In this document: piece after piece, positions 1 to 9,200 of the stretch
Position numbering within the stretch: the first letter of the stretch is position 1
Layout of the letters: the number at the start of each line of letters is the position of its first letter
Origin: Candidatus Rhabdochlamydia sp.
GTDB taxonomy: Bacteria > Chlamydiota > Chlamydiia > Chlamydiales > Rhabdochlamydiaceae
Assembly (NCBI GenBank): GCA_030044075.1
Contig: JASHWM010000110.1
Span: forward strand, 1-11,439
DNA length: 11,439 nt
Reading direction: 5' to 3'
Position numbers and translations under genes: made by a program
The notes under the pieces: model-generated
What the model was told of the DNA's origin: nothing
What the model saw: the letters and a program-made list of their open reading frames with translations, nothing else
Databases searched by the model: none

Positions 1-95
1 TTCCGTATGTAACAGAGCATCTTTAGAGGCTTTCATGGATCCATTTTTTCAATAAAATGAATGCTCGTTTGTTTTTTAAATTTTTCAGTGTTTTC

Positions 96-125
96 TTTAA
101 AAAAACTCTTCCTAAGTGGTATGCA
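96..125 (+). promoter_or_regulatory. Candidate sigma-70-type promoter of the first exoprotein gene
   Basis: A TTTAAA hexamer at 96-101 is followed, after 18 bases, by TATGCA at 120-125. The same two hexamers with the same 18-base spacing occur before the second gene (10042-10047 and 10066-10071), in a leader whose other parts have gained small insertions and deletions. The region just upstream is rich in A and T tracts. The -10 match is mediocre, and AATAAT at 126-131 is an alternative that is not conserved in the second copy. Conservation could simply reflect recent duplication, so this is only a candidate. Confidence 0.3.
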
Positions 126-160
126 AATAATATGAGAAAAAATTTTATTCCTGTGCATAA

Positions 161-268
161 ATGCAAAAAAGACATTCGATGAAGAAGAAAGGGTCCCCCC
201 ATCCTTCAAGAAAATACCGCTATTTTCTTGTCGTGATGGCATTGACATCGATGCAGTCTGCTTTTGCA
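161..268 (+). other. Signal peptide of the first exoprotein
   Basis: Thirty-six residues with a long basic n-region (K3, R4, K8-K10, R17, K18, R20), a hydrophobic core at about residues 21-29 (Y-F-L-V-V-M-A-L-T) and an A-F-A tripeptide at 34-36 before N37. This fits signal peptidase I cleavage after residue 36. There is no lipobox cysteine, so it is not a lipoprotein. The paralogue has the same core and cleavage site and differs only at a few n-region residues. Confidence 0.85.
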
Positions 269-3200
269 AACCCCGAAGGGTTCCATCTAGTTGGAGGGGA
301 TGCCAAAGCTCCTGTCAGCTCGGGCAATCTTTTAGAGGTCCATGCCGGGAAACGAGCAATCATCAATTGGGACAGCTTCTCTATTGCAAACCCCGAAGTG
401 ACCCGTTTTATTCAAACCGACAGCTCTTCTGTTGTGCTCAACCGCGTCATGGGAGGAAGTGCGAGCGAGATCCTAGGAGCCCTTGAAGCAAATGGAACAG
501 TCCTCCTCATCAACTCCAAAGGGGTCATCTTTGGAGAAAACAGCCGCATCGAGACAGGAGGCTTCATCGCTTCGACGTTCGATATTCTAGACGATGCATT
601 CCTCCAAGGGAGCGATCTACTTTTTCAAGGGGATTCCGATAGCGCGATCATCAACCTGGGAACGATCAAAGCGGCGGAAGGTGATGTGATCTTGATCGCC
701 CACCGCATCCGGAATGACGGGACGATCCAGGCGCCGCAAGGGACTGTGCACATGGCGCTGGGACATGAAGTCCTCCTCCAGCCGACATCAGGAAAAGTGC
801 TGATCCGTCCTGGAGCAAAAAAGATGTATTCGGAAGATGAAGGGTATGGAATCGAACACAGCGGATCGATCAAGGCCCTTGCAGCAGAGCTTAAGGCAGA
901 TCCCAACATTTATGGGAGGGCCATTAAAGATACAGGCATCATCGAGGCCCGGGGCGTTGTAGAGAAAGATGGACACGTCTACCTCGTTGCAGAAAGCGGG
1001 ATGGTGGAAGTATCCGGAACTGTGGCAGCAAAAAATCAGGACAAAGGCGGGACGATCCATATCCTTGGCGACCAGGTCGGGATTGTGGAAAAGGCCTACC
1101 TCGACGCCTCCGATTATCATGGAGGCGGTGAAATCCTTCTTGGCGGTGACGACTCTGGGGCAAATCCTGAGATTTCCAATGCCTCTTATTTGCTGTTTGG
1201 CCCAGAAGCGGTTGCAACGGTGGATTCCCTTATAGAGGGAAGTGCCGGGAAAGTGATCCTTTTCTCCGAAAAAGGGACCGGTTTTTATGGAAATGTGTAT
1301 GCCAATGCCGGGCCTCTTGGAGGAGACGGGGGATATGTAGAGGTTTCTGGAAGGGAATATTTGGATTTTAGCGGTCAAACATTTTTCGGGCATCCCTTGG
1401 GAAAAGCAGGGACACTGTATATCGATCCCATCGATGTAGTCATTACGACCACTCAGCCGACCAGTACTTGTGCCGATAATTTAACTAATTTTTCAAATGT
1501 CGTTGCTGGTTGTGCGAATATGAGTCCAACCTATATCAACACAACTCAGTTAGCGACTACGTTAGTAACTAATACTGTTGTTTTGGTTATTGATACTAAC
1601 ATTAGTGGAGGTTTTAACGGAGATATTACACTTGACACAAGCTCAGCACTCTCGTGGAATTCTCCTTCTGCTCTCGTATTGAGTGCTGCAGGAAATATAA
1701 ACATCAACAACCTAATAACACCCAATTCAGGTGGACAGACCCCTGTAGCTGAATCTAATGGGATTGGACTTACGCTCAATGCCGTGGGGGATGTGAACAT
1801 TTCGACGAGTATTTCAACACTTGTTGGGATTTCAAATCCTGGGACAAATTCGAATATTGCGATCTCTTGCGATAATTTGAATATAACATCTTTGCCTTCA
1901 AGCGGCGTCATCAATATTGCGCAAACAAATAGCGGGAACATTTCCATTGATGCTGCAGGAGACGTAACCTTTACAAGGCCTAGCTTCAACGGAGGGGATC
2001 AGGCCATTATTACTACCAATGGGAGCCTTGATCTTTCATGCTCCAATCTCTCCATTCTAATCACTTCTTCTGCCAATGCCACGATCTCAATCGGTAATTC
2101 TACTGCGAATGCATCAACAATTGATGTGGCCAATGCCATTACTTTTGGTGGTGCTTCACAGAGCGGGACAGCCCAGATTCTTGCATCTGGAACAAGTCCT
2201 GTCAATGTAAGCTGCACAACTTGGACTGCCGACCCGGGAGGCTCTAGTGGTAAAACAGTAGGTGTTTCCACTGTTGGCCCTTTGAACATCAATGCGTTAA
2301 ATTCAGGCGCCTCGATTTTGTTTACATCCGGCATTAGTTCAGCAATATCAACAGCCCAGATCGTCAGCTCCTCAGACAAAGTTACGATTAACATCCCAAG
2401 CGGCAATCTGACTCTTGGAACTAATGGTCCGAATGCAGGCATTTCTCAAATATCTGGAAATAGCGTGGAGATCAATGCGGGTGGCCTTGATGTACAAGGC
2501 CGTTTTTCAACGAGCACAGTACAAGCACAAATTATATCAGTCGGGGATATCGATCTTACGATTGGTTCTGGGGGATTGGGTCTTGAAGGAAGCAGTTCTG
2601 TAGTTTCTTCCATACAATGTACCGGCAGCGGAAACATTACAATAGATGCTCTTGATGGTGCAATCATGCAACTATCGGGCCTGGGAAGCGGAGCTGGAGC
2701 AGCAATCATCACGACTACGAGCGGAGATATCACAATTAATGCAACTGAAACAGGTACAAACGTTCTTGTAGGCTTAGGAAATTTAACTACAAATACACAG
2801 ATTTACACAAGTAATGGCGGCTCCATCAATATGAACTTGGAAAGAGGGCAGGTTTTTTTGGGCAACTCATCAAGTTCCATTAATCTTTCCGGGGATTCGA
2901 GCATTTATACAAATGCAGGCGGGGAAATCAATATTTCTGCAAGAAATATACTCGTAAATTCCTCCTTAAATAGTGTGGGGGGGACACATGCAAATGCGTC
3001 CATTTATACGAATGCGTCTAACAGCCCAATCACCTTGAATGTCACAGAAGGGATCTCAATCCTATCAAGGGGAACCACAACTGCTGACAGCATAGCTTCC
3101 ATTTATACAATGGGCAGTTCAGGAAGCCCAATCACCATTACTACCGGAAACCTCCTCATGAATGCAGGAACTTCTAACCTAACAACGAATTCTTATGTGA

Positions 3201-6200
3201 ACTTGTCGACAGTTGCTGGAGATATTTTGATAAACACGGTCATTCCTCCTGGGGGAATAAGTAGAAATATAAATCTAATTGGGGGAGCTGGGACGAATTC
3301 CTATGCCCAGATAATGACGGGGAGCGGGAATATCACGATCCAGGGGCAATCGTCTCCAGGGCAGTCCATTATGAATCTGATGGGAGGTTCTGGAACAAAT
3401 TCCTATGCGCAAATTCTCCCGGGAACTTCTGGATCGATTAGCATTAATACAGGCAGTCTTAATTTGGTGGGGGGTACATCACCAACCAGCGGTTTCGCGA
3501 AAGTGTATACTCAGAATCCCAATCAAATAATAGGAATAACCTCGAACCTAATCCTGAGCACAACTACGGGAGCGATCTCATTATCAGCAAACGCAAGTCC
3601 TGCTACAACTGGCGATAATAGCGCTGCTGTCCAAACAACGGCCACTACTGGTACAAATCCCATTACATTATCCTGTAGTACTCTTTCTTTGACAGGTGCG
3701 CAAACCGGGACATCATCGGGAAATAGTTTTGCAACGGTATCTACAAACTCTACAGCTGAGAGCGACATCACGATTACAGCAACAAGCAGTGTAGTTCTGA
3801 CAGGAGGCGCTACTGATAACTCCTACGCATCGATCACGACAGGGGTCGCAGGAAGCCTTGGCAATATTACAATTCAGGGCGCTGTCCCAGGCACTGGAAC
3901 AGCGAATGTATCTCTAAGAGGAGGTTCTGGCAATATTTCCTATGCAAGCATTCTTCCTGGGACGGGAGCAACAGGGAGCAGCGAATCTATTAGCATTGAG
4001 GCAGCCAGCCTTGCCTTGCAAGGCGGCACCTCGCCGAACATGGGCTATGCAAGTATCTATACCCTAGGGGCAAATCAACCCGTCCAGATCGCCACTCCTC
4101 TCACAGGGTCAATCAGTGGATCGATCAGTTTAACAGGAAGTGCAAGCTCTTCCCCAGGAACGGGTGATAATAGCGCTAACATCTACACAAACTCTACGAC
4201 AGGGACAAACCCAATTACATTGACCTGTATTTCTCTTTCTTTGACAGGCGCACAGAGCGGAGCAGGTACAGGAAATAGCTATGCTGAAATTAGCACAGGT
4301 TCTACAAGTGCAAGCGACATTACGATCACTGCTAGTACGAAAATAAATCTGTTAGGAGGCATTACCAATAACTCCTATGCCTCTATCGCAACAGATGGTT
4401 CTGCAGGTTCCGTAGGGAATATCATCATTCAAGGAGTGTCGCCTGGGATTGGCACAGCAAGTTGCAGCCTTCAAGGGGGCTCCGGGTTAACTTCTTATGC
4501 GATCATCTCAACAGGAACAGGTAGCAACTCGAGTATTGATCTAGATGTTGGAAGCCTGATGCTTGCTGGGGGCAACTCTACGAATGGCTCTGGTGTATCG
4601 TATGCAAAAGTATATACGCAAGGGACTAACGAAACGATCACAATCAATGCATCGGCAAATAATGGAGCCATCAGTTTGGTAGGAGGCGACGGACCTGGCG
4701 ATAATAGCGCTGCGATTCAAACGACTGCTACAACGGGAACAAACAGCATCACATTGACTTCAAGCATTCTTTCATTAAGCGGCTCCCAAATGGGGACATC
4801 ATCGGGAAATAGCTTTGCAGTTGTGTCTACAAATTCTACAAACCCAAGCCCCATTACGATCAATGCCAAAAGCACAGTATCGCTGCAGGGAGGAGTCACC
4901 AATCTTTCGTATGCATCCATCACGACAGGACCTGGCGGAGGGAGCATCACGATTCAAGGGTTGACCCCTTTCTTGCCAACACCCAACGTCTCTTTAGTAG
5001 GAGAATCTGGCAATAGTGCCTATGCCCAAATTGTTCCTGGAACCGGAGGCAGTTCCTCAGTCAGTATTTATTGCGCCAGCCTTGCATTGGATGGAGGCAC
5101 TTCTCCCACCAGTGGTTATGCAATCATAAATACTCAAGGCAACAACGAACCCATCTCTGTCGTTTGCATAGGAGAGATCAGCTTAACAGGAGGATCGGGA
5201 GCAGGGGACAATAGTGCATCGATTCAGGCGACCAGTTCTTCTGGAGCAAATCCCATTACCTTGACGACGATCGATCTTTCTCTAAGCGGCCCAGAAACCG
5301 GCACTTCATCAGGAAATAGCTCTGCAACAATTTCCACAAATAATAGCGCCATAACGATCAATGCAACAGATTCTGTCAGTCTGACGGGAGGTGGGACAGA
5401 TAATTCATTCGCACTCGTTACAACAACGAGCGGACCTAGCATCACCATTCAAGGGCCTACACCTGGCTCTGGTTCTGCAGACATCACGATGGACGGGGGC
5501 TCGGGCCTAAATTCTTATGCACAAATCTTCCTTCCTACAAGCTCGGGAATGATCAATATTTATGGAGGGAGCTTGGCGATGCAAGGAGGAAGTTCCACAG
5601 GGAATGGTTATGCACTGATAAATGCTACGGGTGATAACTCCACGATAGGGATCACTTGCACAAGCGGCCTTGGAACGATCAGCCTCGAAGGTGGGACAGG
5701 GCCATCCCCAGGATTTAATTATGCCTCAATCCAAACGACCTCATCTACAGGGAATAACTCGATAACAACGGATAGTACGAACCTCTCTCTTATTGGAGGC
5801 CCGCTTTCAACAGGCATCGGCTTTGCTGAGATCGCAACGGTGGAAGGTGATATTACCATTACCGCTACCGGAGTTATTAACCTTGAAGGGGGAGCAGGCA
5901 GCACCTCATATGCGCAAATTTATACGAGCAATTCAGGAGAAATCCAAATTCTTGGGGACAGCGACATCACTTTGCAGGGCGGGTCTGGATCTACCGATGC
6001 ACATGCTTCAATTCATACAACGGCTTCAAGCGGGACAAATCCAATATCGATCAGTTGCAGCGACCTTGCTCTTAGTGGAGTTCAAATTGCAGGAAGCGGA
6101 CTTGGCTTTGCAACAATCGCAACGATCCAAGACCCAATTACCATTACTGCATCAGGATCTGTTACATTAACTGGAGGAGACACAGGATCTTCTTTTGCAT

Positions 6201-9200
6201 CAATTCAGACAGCAACATCTGGGGGCATTACGATCCAGGGACCTACGACCCCAGGGACGGAGGATATTTCTCTTAACGGAGGTTCAGGATCTAGCGCCTT
6301 TGCGGAAATTTCTTCTGCTGGAAGCACCGGGTTTGTGGTGATTGATGCAAATAGCCTGAGCTTAAGCGGAGGGACCTCATCAACGAATGGGTTTGCGACA
6401 ATTACCACCTCGGGAACCGGAAATAGCGGAACTCCGATAGACATCTCTATTGTCGAAGCGATCAGTTTGACGGGCGGTGCGGGACCTGGAGATAATAGTG
6501 CGTCGATCGATTCAACAAGTTCTACAGCAAACACTCTGTCAATATCTTGCGCTTCTCTTTCCTTGACAGGTTCTCAAATCGAACCTTCTTCGGGGGACAG
6601 CACCGCGAGCATCTTTGGAACGAATAGCACAATTGACATTACTGCAACTGAGACAATAGATCTGCTTGGGGGTGTCGCCGGAGCAGATAATTCTTCTGCA
6701 ACGATTACAACAGGCGCCGGGCCGATTACAATTTCTGGCAGCAGCAATATTTCTTTACAGGGTGGATCTGGCACAAGTTCTTATGTACAAATTGCTCCTG
6801 CTGCGGGAAGCTCTCTCAGTATTACAGCTGATAGCTTAAGCCTTGCTGGGGGTACTTCCGGAACCAGTGGGTACGCTGCGGTACAAACGCTTGGACCTAG
6901 CGATACGGTCAGCATCACTTGCACGACAGGTTCAGGGGAGGTCAGCTTATTGGGAGGTGCGGGAACGACAGGCGTAAGCATCAATAGCGCCCTTATCCAA
7001 ACGCAAACATCCTCCTTGGCAAATTCAATTACGATCGATTGCAATAGCCTTTCATTAAGCGGAGAAGATGCCGGGCCTGCGGCTGGATTAAGCTTCGCCC
7101 TTATTTCTGCGTTTGCTAGCGATATTGAGATCACTGTCTCGCAGACAATAAGACTGGCAGGTGGTTTGGGAGACGTCTCTTACGCCGATATTACCACGGT
7201 GAACAGCGGGAATATCCAGATCCTTGGGGCAAGCAGCATTCTTTTGCAGGGAGGCTCAGGGGTAAATTCTGAAGCTCGTATCGCAACAGGGGTCACGACT
7301 GCTGGCCTTGGGACAATCTCGATAACGGCTGATTCATTACAATTAATAGGAGGCGACAGCCCCTCGCCAGACAATGGCCGCGCCAGCATCGATACAAGCG
7401 GTAGCGGCTCCACAATTACCATTGCATGCACAGCAGGTTCCGGAGCAGTAAGCTTGACTGGCGGGCCGGGGTCTGGGAACAACTATGCAGTCATTGAAAC
7501 TCTTGCAACTTCAGGTGTGAACACGATCACCCTTTCCTCGCAATCCTTAAGCCTTGCAGGCGGCGGATCTCCAGGAACTAGTTATGCCCTTATCGAAACA
7601 GAAAACAGCGAGATCGATCTTTTTATTGCAGGTCCGATCAGCATGAAGGGCGGAGATGGAGATACGACATATGCTTCGATCCTCACAGTCCTCGGAGGAG
7701 ACATCATCATCCAGGGGGCTACTGTGGGCGCGCCTTCTGGTGCGATCATAATGCAGGGTGGGTCCGGCACAGACTCCGAAGCGAGGATCACGACAGGATA
7801 TACTTCAGGAACGGGTAATATTTCCATCACGGCGGCCTCCCTTTCCTTAACAGGCGGTGCAGGGTCCGGCACTGATGATGCCATCATTGCAACAGGCCCT
7901 TCAGCAAATGGGAGCACTCTGGACCTTTCCCTTACTGGAAACCTCGGGCTTTTCGGAGGATCTGCAAGCGGCCCAAACAACAATGCCCTCATCCAGACAA
8001 CAGCGCTAACTGCTCCTATTATGGTTTCCTGCTCAGACCTTACGATTGAAGGATCGCATACTACAGGCGCCAATAACGCATCTGCCAGCATATCGGCAAT
8101 CGACGGAAATATCATGGCAATCGTTTTTGGCAACCTCTTGGTGCAGGGAGGAGATGCAGTAAGCACCACAGCTTCCCTTTATCAGTTAACGGGAACAATG
8201 GCGATCGCAGCTGGCGGCTCCGTCACCGTCCAGGGAGGAACGGGAACTGATGCTTTTGCACAGATCGGCGTTTACTCAAGTCCTACCTCGAGTGTACCTA
8301 TCGCATTTACGAATATCGGAGGGAACCTTACTGTTGCGGGCGGAAGTGCAGGAACCGGGAACTATGCTCTCATTGGAAATGGATCTCCTTTCCAAACGGT
8401 ACCAACCACCTACTCAGCAGCCTTTACGTTTCCAACCATTGGAGGCAATGTTTCAATTATCGGAGGAGTTGGAACGGACAACTTTGCGCAAATAGGCCAT
8501 GTGAACAGTCTATTCACTACTTCGGATATTACGGGAGATATTGACCTGCCGGTAAATGGGAGCCTAACTATTACCGGAGGTTCTGGCGCTAGAGACTATG
8601 CCCTTCTTGGTCATGGAGGTCAGTCCAATGCTGGCGGCGATATGTTCACAGCGTCATTTGATGTGTCTGCAAACAATATCGTGATGCTCCGTACTTCTTT
8701 TTCAGATCCTACTTCATTTAGTGTGATTGGTTTTGTGAACAATGGAGCTGGCACAAGCCCCATAACAGTTACATCTCCCTCTGGAATGGCGATCCATTCG
8801 AACCTCGATCTTTTCATCGGATCAGAGATCGACGGAGTGTCCGATGCAGGGATCGGGGCCCTTATCTTATCCGAGTCTTCAGCGAGTACTTTCAGTTTGA
8901 CCAGCATCGACATTACAACAGGAGGCACCGTAGCGCTCGTTTCGCCTTTGGCATCGGTTGCTGTAGATAATGAATTTATTGGGATCCTTGCGGGAGCGGG
9001 CAGCGGCGCTCTTGATATCAGCATCAATGCCGGAGGGAACATCAACCTCTTTGCACAAGACCTGACAGTGGCAAGTACAGCTGTGATCCAAAACTGCAAC
9101 CCGGCCAATTTTACCCCTTCAGCTAACTTTATTGACCTGACAAGCGGCATCAATATCAATACGGAGGCACTGGCGGGAAGCAGCACTTCTATTTTTTCCA

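Larger units (their letters stand above)
68..1444 (+). repeat. Long direct repeat, copy 1 (leader plus TPS module)
   Basis: This stretch recurs at 10012-11390, 9,944 bases downstream in the same orientation. It covers the AT-rich leader, the signal peptide, the TPS domain and the connecting segment down to the G-T-L-Y-I-D-P-x-D-V-V-I motif. Identity is uneven. Bases 221-303 match 10170-10252 without a mismatch over 83 bases, covering most of the signal peptide and the first mature residues. The TPS domain stays very similar, and after about base 950 only the protein pattern is well kept. After base 1444 the two genes are unrelated by eye. The left edge is placed where alignable sequence begins, just after unrelated upstream DNA. 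Confidence 0.9.

Noticed and set aside
35..49. ATGGATCCAT palindrome followed by five T residues, resembling a terminator.
   Set aside because: The palindrome has no loop, so it cannot form a stable hairpin, and no gene clearly ends before it.
2..55. Possible 17-codon tail of an upstream gene, ending in TAA at 53-55.
   Set aside because: Another plus frame also stops near here, so a short open stretch is expected by chance, and no family or repeat similarity is visible in the 17 residues.
33..269. Minus-strand open frame also found at 10021-10218 with nearly the same protein.
   Set aside because: Its apparent conservation comes from the duplicated leader and signal-peptide DNA. It lies antisense to a strongly supported coding start and has no protein family features.
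3272..8452. Periodic repeats considered as a CRISPR array or noncoding satellite.
   Set aside because: Unit lengths are all multiples of three, differences are largely synonymous or conservative, and one reading frame stays open throughout, so these are protein repeats.
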